Shown one piece after another: positions 16,514-23,676 of a stretch of DNA of 64,000 nucleotides. The DNA is from SIG459 sp045538735. GTDB taxonomy: Bacteria; Bacillota; Clostridia; Oscillospirales; Oscillospiraceae. The stretch's first letter is position 1. Every line of letters starts with the position of its first letter. Position numbers and translations under genes: made by a program. The notes under the pieces are model-generated. The model made no database searches. It saw only the letters and a program-made list of their open reading frames with translations, and was not told the DNA's origin. The DNA is taken from the NCBI GenBank assembly GCA_045538735.1, contig JAZSRY010000035.1, forward strand, positions 1 through 64,000, read 5' to 3'.

Positions 16514-16864
16514 CTATATCCCGGTTTTCGAGCTCTCCAAATCCGCAAGGATTTTGTCAGCCAGAGCATCAGCCGCCGCGCACACTGTGCGCTTTGGCAG
16601 CTGCAGGCCGAAATAAGCGAGCGCCTCCGGCTCTGCCTCCAGCAGAGGCCGGAGCGCTGCTTTCATTGTGGAATTGAGCGCGAGATAATACTTCCCCCGC
16701 GCCGCTGCTATATCCCGCAGGGCGTTCCCGCCCTGCGCTCCGGTAGCGCCACGGCGCTTTGCGCTAACCACCCAATTAAAAAGCCCGATAAATTCAGGTA
16801 TTCCCGGGTGCTGCATATCGCAGCCGAACGTTTCCAAATATCCCACAACTTCCGACATCGCCAT
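16514..16864 (-). CDS. Hypothetical protein of the rolling-circle element
   Basis: The 116-residue product starts at ATG 16864 (MAMSEVVGYLETFG), set by GGAGG seven bases upstream; the longer open frame adds 17 unlikely hydrophobic residues. It is mostly helical, Ala- and Leu-rich, with basic (SAKRRGATGAQGG) and acidic stretches and no recognised motif. Its GC-rich codon use matches the element. Placed between rep and the recombinase, it could be a copy-number or partner protein, but nothing in the sequence shows this. Confidence 0.6.
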   Translation of the reverse strand: MAMSEVVGYLETFGCDMQHPGIPEFIGLFNWVVSAKRRGATGAQGGNALRDIAAARGKYYLALNSTMKAALRPLLEAEPEALAYFGLQLPKRTVCAAADALADKILADLESSKTGI

Positions 16865-16866
16865 TT

Positions 16867-17040
16867 TCAAAACCTCCAATATCGCCGAAAATACAAACGC
16901 CACCACAAGCCCCAAAGCTTATCATTAAGCGCAACCCCTCGCCAATTATCGCAAGGCCAAGGAGGCCTTTTATACTTAGGCTCGGGGCAGCAGCCGCGAA
17001 GAACGCAGCGCCCGCACTGCTCAAATCTCACCTTGTTCAT
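16867..17040 (-). CDS. Small cysteine-rich ORF overlapping the end of rep
   Basis: A 57-residue frame begins MNKVRFEQCGRCVLRGC and has a cluster of Cys (CxxC-x4-CC and a further Cys), then a Trp/Arg-rich tail (WGLWWRLYFRRYWRF). Its start overlaps the last 20 bases of rep and GGGGGAG lies about ten bases upstream, as in coupled small zinc-binding phage or plasmid proteins. It could also be chance. Confidence 0.45.
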   Translation of the reverse strand: MNKVRFEQCGRCVLRGCCPEPKYKRPPWPCDNWRGVALNDKLWGLWWRLYFRRYWRF

Positions 17041-17938
17041 CAACAACATCTCCCCCTTTCTCCGTCCATCTTATCACGGACGCGCCGAGCGCGTCCACAA
17101 CGAATTTATAAGAGTTCTCAACGTTCAAAAACTGGGTATAGTCAACGTTATAAAGCTCAACGGATGGCCGTTTCAGATCACCGCCAGAATAATACCAACG
17201 GCCGCCTACTTTCTCTTGAGCCTTGGTTATGTATTTGCATACATAACCCACGGCGCCGCGCCTATCGCCATAGAGCTTTATGGCCGTTGTGAAACCCAAA
17301 GACCACGCCGGGAGGTTATAGACTATGTGCCCTCCGTCAGCAAGCCAAGCGGCCCTCTGCGCTTTGCTCCGAGGCCTCTTTGGCTTGCCCCCTCCGGGCA
17401 AGCTGACAGTTCCGGAATCCACGGCCTCAAGGGCATCATTGAAAAAGCCGTGGAAGTGGATAGCCTTATCCTTGTGATATTCAGCCACAAGGACGTACTT
17501 CAAACCGGAGCGCCGGACGTGATTATCGAGCCAGTTGTTGAGCTTGCGCGTGACCTCTTTTACATCGTATCTATCCACTTTGGACGCGTCAAGTGTGAGT
17601 GTCACAAAGTAGAAAAAATCGTTACTAAGCGCGAGGTCGGCAACGTTAACTCTCGCTCGCCTCTTGGCTCGCTCTAGGTTATCAATGCGCCGCCGAAGCT
17701 CAGCGGCTTCACGGCGCTCTAACTGCAACGCGCTCAACTCGACTTCAGGCGTAGGCTCAAAATCTACCCACCACCTAAAGCCATCACCAGAGTCCCGCGC
17801 ATATTTATCCGAGAGTTCCCACCCGGGTTCACGGAAGATGGCGCGGTCGGATATGGTGACCTCACGGCCACCATTTGGATAGAATTTAACGCGGCAATTA
17901 TGCCGAATGTTATCTTCTATCTGAGAGAAAAATTCCAT
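17021..17938 (-). CDS. Rolling-circle replication initiator, two-tyrosine HUH endonuclease
   Basis: The 305-residue protein has the three HUH-Rep motifs in order: motif 1 FFYFVTLTLD (108-117), motif 2 HFH (161-163, in KAIHFHGFF), motif 3 YVCKYITK (Tyr 232 and Tyr 236). YxxxY with Lys between is the arrangement of phiX174 gene A protein and P2 A protein, in which the two tyrosines alternate in strand transfer. A coiled stretch (70-95, Arg/Glu rich) precedes motif 1. There is no helicase domain, so a host helicase would be needed. A hairpin carrying ACTTGATAT lies 20-36 bases upstream and is the likely origin nick site. No clear ribosome binding site is seen. Codon use is GC-rich. Confidence 0.88.
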   Translation of the reverse strand: MEFFSQIEDNIRHNCRVKFYPNGGREVTISDRAIFREPGWELSDKYARDSGDGFRWWVDFEPTPEVELSALQLERREAAELRRRIDNLERAKRRARVNVADLALSNDFFYFVTLTLDASKVDRYDVKEVTRKLNNWLDNHVRRSGLKYVLVAEYHKDKAIHFHGFFNDALEAVDSGTVSLPGGGKPKRPRSKAQRAAWLADGGHIVYNLPAWSLGFTTAIKLYGDRRGAVGYVCKYITKAQEKVGGRWYYSGGDLKRPSVELYNVDYTQFLNVENSYKFVVDALGASVIRWTEKGGDVVDEQGEI

Positions 17939-17949
17939 GTCAGTGACGG

Positions 17950-18878
17950 AATTTTGTCCCTATATCAAGTAGGGGGAATCAGCCCGCTCGGGCGCAGCGC
18001 AGCCCCTCGCCGCAAAGCGGCGGCGGCTTGCGCCCTGCCCTCGCTATACGCACACATAACCGCCTCGCGCAGCGCAGCCCCGCGCCGTTGAAACGGCGAC
18101 GGGTTGCGGCCCGCGAAGGCTGCCAAGGGTGATAAACCGGGTGCAGTTAGCAGCCCGCCATAGCCCGCGAAAAATGCGGGCAGCCTTCGGGCTGTTGTCC
18201 GCTGCGGCGTATCCTCGCGGACATAAAAGGTATGCGCTCTCGGGGGCGGCCCGTCCGGCTTCCCCGGCCGCGCCGTTGCTTCCTCTTGGCTCGGCGCGTT
18301 TCTTGGCTTTCTTCCCCTTTCCCGCTGCGCCCCCTCGCAGATTGCCACAAAAAGGGGGAAAAGCCCGCTTATGCGGCTATTTTTCCCCCTTTTTGGGCCT
18401 GCCGCGCCCGGGGAAAAGCGGGGGCGGCCCATAGGGCCGCGGCTCGCTGGTGCTGTCTTTTCGGCTGCGTTGCTCCCGCGGGCGCCGGGTGGCCGGGGCC
18501 GCCGCGCCCCTGCGGGGGTCCCTCCGCGGGCGTAGCCCGCTTCGGCGCCGTGGAAAAGGTAGAAATGCCCACGGCCCCCGGCTTGCGGGGTTGGTCGCCC
18601 TGCGGGGCTTTGCCCCTTGCCCCGCTTTTCCCCTCCGGCCGCCGCCCTCTTGCGGCGCAGGGGCGCCGCTTCTGGGCGTTTTGGGGCGGCGGCCCTGGGG
18701 TGGGGTGTCTTGCGGCCTGCGGGCCGCGCTGTTGCCCGCGGCTTGGCCTCCGCTTTGCTCGGCCCGGCGCGGGCCTTGCCGCTTCGCGGTTGTTTTTAGT
18801 GAAAGGGGTTTTTCTTATCCCGGTGCGGTTGCAGGGTGCAACAAATCCACTCCCGGCCAAATATGAACAAAACCTGTA
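17950..18878. other. GC-rich non-coding region with iteron-like repeats and a long hairpin
   Basis: About 900 bases, mostly G and C. Several long frames are open on both strands at once, but they lack ribosome binding sites and consist of Ala/Gly/Arg/Pro runs, so I call no gene. Structure seen: GCGCAGCGCAGCCCC at 17992-18006 and again at 18067-18081, each followed by a short hairpin (GCCGC-AAA-GCGGC; CGCCGTT-GA-AACGGCG). A long hairpin at 18349-18394 has an A5G5A4 arm facing T4C5T5 with a GC-rich tip. Such structures fit double- and single-strand origins of a rolling-circle replicon. Confidence 0.6.
17958..17974 (-). other. Candidate double-strand origin nick site
   Basis: On the rep-coding strand this reads CCCTA-CTTGATA-TAGGG: a 5-bp stem exposing CTTGATA in a seven-base loop. 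ACTTGATAT equals the core of the phiX174 gene A nick site (cut between G and A), and CTTGATA also occurs at pC194-type origins. It sits just upstream of the gene for a Rep of the matching active-site class. Confidence 0.65.
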
Positions 18879-18894
18879 TTATTTTGTTTAATTT
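18879..18894 (+). repeat. Candidate attachment-site repeat, right copy
   Basis: Identical to 15547-15562 (TTATTTTGTTTAATTT). It lies where the composition drops from GC-rich to AT-rich. Confidence 0.4.
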
Positions 18895-18954
18895 TGTGCA
18901 TATTTTTATCAATAAAGCGATATTTATGTGTTATACTCCCCTCCAACTAAATAT

Positions 18955-18990
18955 AAAAAAGACAGCCGAAATAACTGACGGCTGTCTTTT
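18955..18990. terminator. asnA terminator (bidirectional)
   Basis: AAAAGACAGCC pairs with GGCTGTCTTTT; on the minus strand the RNA ends in a run of T. It lies 16 bases after the asnA stop. Confidence 0.9.
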
Positions 18991-19005
18991 CTAATATAAT
19001 TATTT

Positions 19006-20019
19006 TTACAGGAGCATTACATTTTTCTCTTTGCACAGAGCTGCTGTTTCTTCGTTCCAGACAGATGCCTGCACTTCGCCGATATGTGCTTTACCCAGAA
19101 TTATCATTGAAAGACGCGATTGACCGATTCCTCCTCCGATTGTAAGAGGAAGTTTTCCTTCGAGCAGCATTTTGTGATAGAGGTATTCCCTTCTGTGGTC
19201 ACAACCGGATAAACGAAGCTGCCTGTCAAGAGATTCGGGATCAACACGGATTCCCATAGAGCTTATTTCAAAGCTGCACTCGAGCAGATCATTCCACAAC
19301 AGTATATCTCCGTTAAGATCCCAATCGTCATAGTCGGGGCTTCTTCCGTCGTGCTTATTTCCGGAACGGAGCTCCCCTCCTATTCCGATAAGGAATACTG
19401 TTTTATATTCTTTAGTAATAGCGTTCTCTCGCTCTTTGGGACTCAGATCGGGATACATATCTTCAAGTTCCTGAGCGGTTATAAACTTTACACAGCGTTC
19501 GATTTTGGGGACCTGATTAAGTTTTGGATACAGCGCCTGCATTGTGGTTTGAGTATCGCATACGGCTCTTATAATATCAATTACAGTGGATTTCAGGTAA
19601 TCAAGAGTCCTGTCCTCCTCTGTTATTACTTTTTCCCAGTCCCACTGGTCTACATAGACAGAGTGAATATTATCAAGCTCATCTTCATCCCTGCGTATTG
19701 CGTTCATATCGGTGTACAGTCCGCGGCCGGGATAAAATCCATAGTTATGGAGGGCCATTCTCTTCCATTTTGCGAGAGAATGAACCACCTGAGCCTCGGT
19801 ACCTGTTGCCTTGATATCAAATGTAACAGGACGTTCTACGCCGGTGAGATTATCATTTAAGCCGCTGCTTTCCACAACAAATAATGGCGCGGAAACACGG
19901 TGTATATTAAGCACTGAAGAAAGATGATCCTCAAAAAGGCGTTTGAGGAGACCTATTGCCTTCTGAGTATCGTAAACGCCTAAAAGGCTTTTATAGTTTT
20001 CGGGGATAAAAGTTTTCAT
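19006..20019 (-). CDS. asnA: Aspartate--ammonia ligase
   Basis: Makes asparagine from aspartate, ammonia and ATP through aspartyl-AMP. The 337-residue protein has the class II aminoacyl-tRNA-synthetase-like fold. Seen: FVVESSGLNDNLTGVERPV near the N terminus, VHSLAKWKRMAL, SVYVDQWDWEKVI, and motif 3-like GGGIGQSRLSMIIL near the C terminus. Length equals the family norm (about 330). It shares a transcript with the DUF4364 gene 18 bases upstream. Confidence 0.97.
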   Translation of the reverse strand: MKTFIPENYKSLLGVYDTQKAIGLLKRLFEDHLSSVLNIHRVSAPLFVVESSGLNDNLTGVERPVTFDIKATGTEAQVVHSLAKWKRMALHNYGFYPGRGLYTDMNAIRRDEDELDNIHSVYVDQWDWEKVITEEDRTLDYLKSTVIDIIRAVCDTQTTMQALYPKLNQVPKIERCVKFITAQELEDMYPDLSPKERENAITKEYKTVFLIGIGGELRSGNKHDGRSPDYDDWDLNGDILLWNDLLECSFEISSMGIRVDPESLDRQLRLSGCDHRREYLYHKMLLEGKLPLTIGGGIGQSRLSMIILGKAHIGEVQASVWNEETAALCKEKNVMLL

Positions 20020-20037
20020 TATAATACTCCGTGGTAA

Positions 20038-20556
20038 TTATTCTGTAAGCTCTTCAATAAATCGGTTATAGTATTCCTCGGCCTTGCGCTTGAAGTTCTT
20101 TTCTATTTTTTCGGCCTGTGCAATGTCTGCAGCAAGAATCTTAAGATCAAAAATTGTACCTATTCCATCAGAAACAGACAGATATACATTAATTCCGCCG
20201 TCAATAATTTCATGGTTTGCGAGTATCATAGAGCTTCGGCGCATTTCTTCCGCAACGGGAGCGAGTGTATTTTCAGCTTTATATCGCACAGAATACGGCA
20301 GATCATTTTCAAGAATTTCAGCATTATGACTGCCTTTAGCGGTTATTTTTACAAAACCATCGGACTCCTCTATCTGAGCAGTGGTCAAAAGTTCAGCCAG
20401 ACATTCTTTGTAGTCAAAGTAGCCCACTCCCCCATCAATAAGGATGAGATCAGCGAGATTTTCAACGTCAATTTCAGCGGGCAGACGTCTGAGCACAAAT
20501 AAAATGAGCAGTTTTATATCGAGTTTATCATTAATGAAGCCGAGTCTTTCGCCCAT
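20038..20556 (-). CDS. DUF4364 family protein
   Basis: The 172-residue protein resembles clostridial DUF4364 proteins: an N-terminal winged-helix-like part (KLDIKLLILFVLRRL, LADLILIDGGVGYFDYKECLAEL), a central beta segment (GFVKITAKG) and a C-terminal helical tail. The family is of unknown function; the winged-helix look suggests a regulator. It is cotranscribed with asnA, and a possible role in controlling it is only an inference. Confidence 0.8.
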   Translation of the reverse strand: MGERLGFINDKLDIKLLILFVLRRLPAEIDVENLADLILIDGGVGYFDYKECLAELLTTAQIEESDGFVKITAKGSHNAEILENDLPYSVRYKAENTLAPVAEEMRRSSMILANHEIIDGGINVYLSVSDGIGTIFDLKILAADIAQAEKIEKNFKRKAEEYYNRFIEELTE

Positions 20557-20690
20557 GACAGCACCTCATAAAAATATTTTTCTTATTATACTACATTTTT
20601 TGAGTACAGTACAGAATTATTTTAGCACAGATATATATTTTCGCATAAACTGTATTGAACCCGGTTCAAAAAATCTTAGGAGGTATATTT
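20557..20690. promoter_or_regulatory. Divergent intergenic region between DUF4364 and the Cys-rich gene
   Basis: On the minus strand a TATAAT-like box (rc of ATTATA near 20584) precedes the DUF4364 start by about 30 bases; a matching -35 box is weak. TAGGAGGT at 20677-20684 is the ribosome binding site of the plus-strand gene. Confidence 0.4.
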
Positions 20691-21479
20691 ATGGCAGACA
20701 TGGTATTGCCGGGGCCCGTTGAGGGCAGCGAGTTTTGTCCGTGTCAAAAAATCAATATACATACAATGAAGATAACAGATGCGTGCAAAGACAGAGACTG
20801 CATTGAAGATATACGAGTATATCCAACGGTTTCTTCTCAGTCTGTTATAGACTCGGCTTTCAGTATCAGGCCATGCGGTGCAGAGCTAATTTATGCAGAC
20901 GTAAATGTTGATGAAATAAGCTTTAACCGAGGATACTACACGGTAGATGTCAGCTACTTTTATAAGGTAAGCGGCGAAGTTTTTCCCGGTGGAACAAAGA
21001 TGTGCGGACTCGCCGTGTTCGACAAAAGAGTTATTCTTTTCGGGAGCGAAGGCGATGTTAAAACATTTTCTTCAGCTAAAAGAGGAAGATTTGTTCGAGG
21101 ACACTCCCCCACTGCAGTTGTTGATGCAGTTGATCCGATAGTGTTAAATATGCATATATCTGAGGGCGGGTGTGACCACGGCGATACAGAACTCCGGAAT
21201 ATACCCGAGTTCATAAAAGACGCGATCGGTGAAGATATTGCATTGTACGACACATATAAGAAAATTTATGTGACGCTCGGACAGTTTTCTATGATACGTC
21301 TGGAGCGCAATACTCAAATTACACTTGACAATTTTGCATATTTTCTGCCGGAAAAAGAATGTGCCTGTTCAAACGATGACGATCCCTGCACGCTTTTTAG
21401 CAGAGTGGACTTCCCCACCGAGGAATTTTATCCGCCGGATTCAATAACTCAATGTGAATGTTACAGAAATTTCAGGTAA
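20691..21479 (+). CDS. Conserved cysteine-rich protein of unknown function
   Basis: The 262-residue product starts at ATG 20691 with TAGGAGGT seven bases upstream. It opens with Cys clusters (CPCQK, then DACKDRDCIEDIRVY), has a central FNRGYYTVDVSYFYK and VILFGSEGDVKTFSS, and ends with more Cys (CACSNDDDPC, TQCECYRNF). I recall similar proteins in spore-forming Clostridia without assigned function; the NRGYYTVDV block resembles the beta-rich modules of SPOCS (DUF3794) proteins, but I cannot confirm homology. There is no signal peptide. It is transcribed alone between divergent asnA and a bidirectional terminator. Spore-coat or metal binding is conceivable, not shown. Confidence 0.7.
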   Translation: MADMVLPGPVEGSEFCPCQKINIHTMKITDACKDRDCIEDIRVYPTVSSQSVIDSAFSIRPCGAELIYADVNVDEISFNRGYYTVDVSYFYKVSGEVFPGGTKMCGLAVFDKRVILFGSEGDVKTFSSAKRGRFVRGHSPTAVVDAVDPIVLNMHISEGGCDHGDTELRNIPEFIKDAIGEDIALYDTYKKIYVTLGQFSMIRLERNTQITLDNFAYFLPEKECACSNDDDPCTLFSRVDFPTEEFYPPDSITQCECYRNFR

Positions 21480-21515
21480 AAAAAGGTGCTGCAATAAACT
21501 GCAGCACCTTTTTTT
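21478..21515. terminator. Bidirectional terminator
   Basis: AAAAAAAGGTGCTGC pairs with GCAGCACCTTTTTT between convergent genes; its right edge touches the stop codon of the beta-helix protein gene. Confidence 0.9.
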
Positions 21516-22173
21516 AATGTTTATCTACGATATTATTATCGGATTTATATATAGAGTTTTCAGGAATTACTCCCCGAACAGAGCTTAGAGGATATATCTG
21601 GCTGTTTCTTCCGATTACAGTGCCGGGGTTTAGAACGCTGCCGCATCCTATTTCGGCAAAATCTCCCAGAAAAGCGCCCACCTTTTTACGGTCTGTTTGA
21701 ATTTGTTCATCACCATTTTTGATAACTACATTGGTTTTATCGCCCTTAACATTTGAGGTAATGCTTCCCGCTCCCATATGGGCCTTATAGCCAAGGATTG
21801 AATCGCCAACATAATTATAGTGAGGTACCTGAACAGAGTCGAACAGAATTACATTTTTTAATTCTGTTGAATTGCCGACGACAGCGCCCTTCCCTATTAT
21901 GGCATTGCCGCGGATGAATGCGCAGTGGCGTACCTCCGCTCCTTTGTCTATGATACAAGGACTCTTAATATATGCCGATGGATAAACAGTTGCATCTTTG
22001 GCAATCCATACACCCTCTTCAGGGTGGTCAAATTCATCCTCAGAGAGCTCTGATCCGATTTTATATATCAAGTCTTTGATTCCTAAAAGGGACTCCCAGG
22101 GATAAATTTTGTCCTTAAAATGCTCCGCGGCAATAGTCTTGCTTGTATCAAACAGATCATTAATCTTATACAT
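21514..22173 (-). CDS. Left-handed beta-helix (GlmU-like) protein
   Basis: The 219-residue protein is built of hexapeptide repeats (IIDKGAEV, IIGKGAVV, IGCGSVLNPGTVIG) and contains VPHYNYVGDSILG, a segment found in the acetyltransferase/beta-helix half of GlmU and related sugar-phosphate nucleotidyltransferases. The nucleotidyltransferase (LxxG...) half is absent; only about 40 N-terminal residues precede the helix. It lies 11 bases after glmM, so a link to amino-sugar nucleotide metabolism is likely, either as a stand-alone GlcN-1-P acetyltransferase or as a regulatory subunit. Confidence 0.8.
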   Translation of the reverse strand: MYKINDLFDTSKTIAAEHFKDKIYPWESLLGIKDLIYKIGSELSEDEFDHPEEGVWIAKDATVYPSAYIKSPCIIDKGAEVRHCAFIRGNAIIGKGAVVGNSTELKNVILFDSVQVPHYNYVGDSILGYKAHMGAGSITSNVKGDKTNVVIKNGDEQIQTDRKKVGAFLGDFAEIGCGSVLNPGTVIGRNSQIYPLSSVRGVIPENSIYKSDNNIVDKH

Positions 22174-22184
22174 AAGTTCACCGT

Positions 22185-23522
22185 TTATATAGAAATACTG
22201 TTAATAACTTCTATTATGGAGTTAACATTATCTTCGCATATTTGAAGGCTGGGTGCTTCAACCATGACACGCAGAACAGGTTCCGTGCCGCTCTTGCGAA
22301 GCAAAACGCGTCCGTTTCCGGCAAGTTCTTCAGTTACATCAGCCACTTTTGATATAATGTCAGGGTGGTTAAGAACAGCTTCTTTGTCCTTAACGCGGAC
22401 ATTTTTAAGAACCTGAGGATAAACCTGAACATCTCTTGTAAGCTCGGAAAGAGTGGTTTTCTTATCCAAAATAACCTGCATGAGCTTGATTGCGGTGAGC
22501 ATTCCGTCACCGGTTGTGGCATACTTGGAGAATATGATATGACCGGACTGCTCGCCGCCGATATAGTGACCGTTCTGACGCATGTTTTCATAAACATACT
22601 TATCGCCGACAGCTGTTTTTTCATAGCCTATACCAAGCTCGTCGAGAGCCTTATAAAGGCCAAAGTTGGACATAATTGTGGTAACAACCTTTGTGTTATC
22701 GAGTTTTCCGCGCTCAAGCATATATTTTGCTACAACATAAAGAATAAGATCGCCGTCAACAAGCTTTCCTTTTTCGTCAACAGCAAGGCAGCGGTCTGCA
22801 TCTCCGTCAAAGGCAAAACCAACATCCAGATTATTATCAATAACAAACTGCTGGAGATACTCAATATGTGTGGAGCCGCATTTTTCGTTTATATTTATTC
22901 CGTTGGGACTGTTGTTGATAACATATGTAGTTGCACCAAGGGCATCAAAAACACTTTTTGCAATCATCCAGGTGCTGCCGTTTGCGCAGTCAAGGCCAAC
23001 TTTTTTGCCCTTATAAGAATTTTTCGCAAGACCTATAAGATATCCGATATATCTGTTTCTTCCTGCAGCATAGTCAACAGTGCGGCCGATGTCTCCGCCA
23101 ACTGCGTAAGGAAGTTCGGGGATTTCACCGTCGAGATATTTTTCAACTTCGTCAATAACGGCGTCTTCCATTTTTTCACCATTGCTGTTTATAAGCTTTA
23201 TTCCGTTATCATAGAAGGGGTTATGGCTTGCTGAGATCATAATGCCGCAATCAAACTGATCGGAGCGGGTAACATACGAAACACTGGGGGTTGTTGTAAC
23301 ATGAAGAAGATAGGCATCTGCGCCGGAAGAAGTAATTCCGGCAGAGAGTGCGGATTCAAACATATAGCTACTTCTTCTTGTATCTTTACCGATTACGATA
23401 TTGCATTTATGATCGCGGCCATAATACCAACCGAGAAAACGGCCAATTTTGAATGCGTGCTCAACAGTAAGGCCAACATTTGCTTCGCCGCGAAAACCAT
23501 CGGTTCCGAAATATTTGGACAT
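22185..23522 (-). CDS. glmM: Phosphoglucosamine mutase
   Basis: Interconverts glucosamine-6-P and glucosamine-1-P for peptidoglycan synthesis. The 445-residue alpha-D-phosphohexomutase has the N-terminal KYFGTDGFRGEAN, the phosphoserine loop GIMISASHNPFYDNGIK (Ser about 100), metal loop FAFDGDADRCLAVD, sugar loop GEQSGH, and phosphate loop RKSGTEPVLRVMVE. AAGGAGGTATGT precedes the ATG. It is first in an operon with the beta-helix gene. Confidence 0.97.
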   Translation of the reverse strand: MSKYFGTDGFRGEANVGLTVEHAFKIGRFLGWYYGRDHKCNIVIGKDTRRSSYMFESALSAGITSSGADAYLLHVTTTPSVSYVTRSDQFDCGIMISASHNPFYDNGIKLINSNGEKMEDAVIDEVEKYLDGEIPELPYAVGGDIGRTVDYAAGRNRYIGYLIGLAKNSYKGKKVGLDCANGSTWMIAKSVFDALGATTYVINNSPNGININEKCGSTHIEYLQQFVIDNNLDVGFAFDGDADRCLAVDEKGKLVDGDLILYVVAKYMLERGKLDNTKVVTTIMSNFGLYKALDELGIGYEKTAVGDKYVYENMRQNGHYIGGEQSGHIIFSKYATTGDGMLTAIKLMQVILDKKTTLSELTRDVQVYPQVLKNVRVKDKEAVLNHPDIISKVADVTEELAGNGRVLLRKSGTEPVLRVMVEAPSLQICEDNVNSIIEVINSISI

Positions 23523-23676
23523 ACATACCTCCTTAATAAAAATAAATGATTAAAGTATTTAATATTTTATCACGATATCTTTTTTTGGTCAATGTGAATA
23601 TCGTTTCTGTAAATCAGCCCTTCTACATAATTAATCAGTTAAGAATCGGGCATACTACAAAAAATGAGGTGTGAAA

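Larger units (their letters stand above)
15547..18894 (-). mobile_element. Integrated rolling-circle-type element, about 3.3 kb
   Basis: The segment differs sharply from the host in base composition and encodes, all on the minus strand, a two-tyrosine HUH replication initiator, two small ORFs and a compact tyrosine recombinase. Behind rep lies about 0.9 kb of GC-rich DNA with repeats and hairpins. No relaxase, capsid, Zot-like or resistance gene is present. It sits cleanly between the DUF6873-like gene and asnA. Ends are set provisionally by a 16-bp repeat; the composition shift alone gives about 15.7-18.85 kb. Confidence 0.75.

Noticed and set aside
16808..17677. 289-codon plus-strand frame opposite rep
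   Set aside because: Rep on the minus strand has all three HUH motifs; the opposite frame has none.
18129..18891. Overlapping open frames of 100-219 codons on both strands in the GC-rich region
   Set aside because: Products are Ala/Gly/Arg/Pro runs without motifs, open in several frames at once because stop codons are rare in GC-rich DNA; no ribosome binding site.
22365..23234. 289-codon plus-strand frame opposite glmM
   Set aside because: glmM is complete on the other strand; no motif or ribosome binding site.
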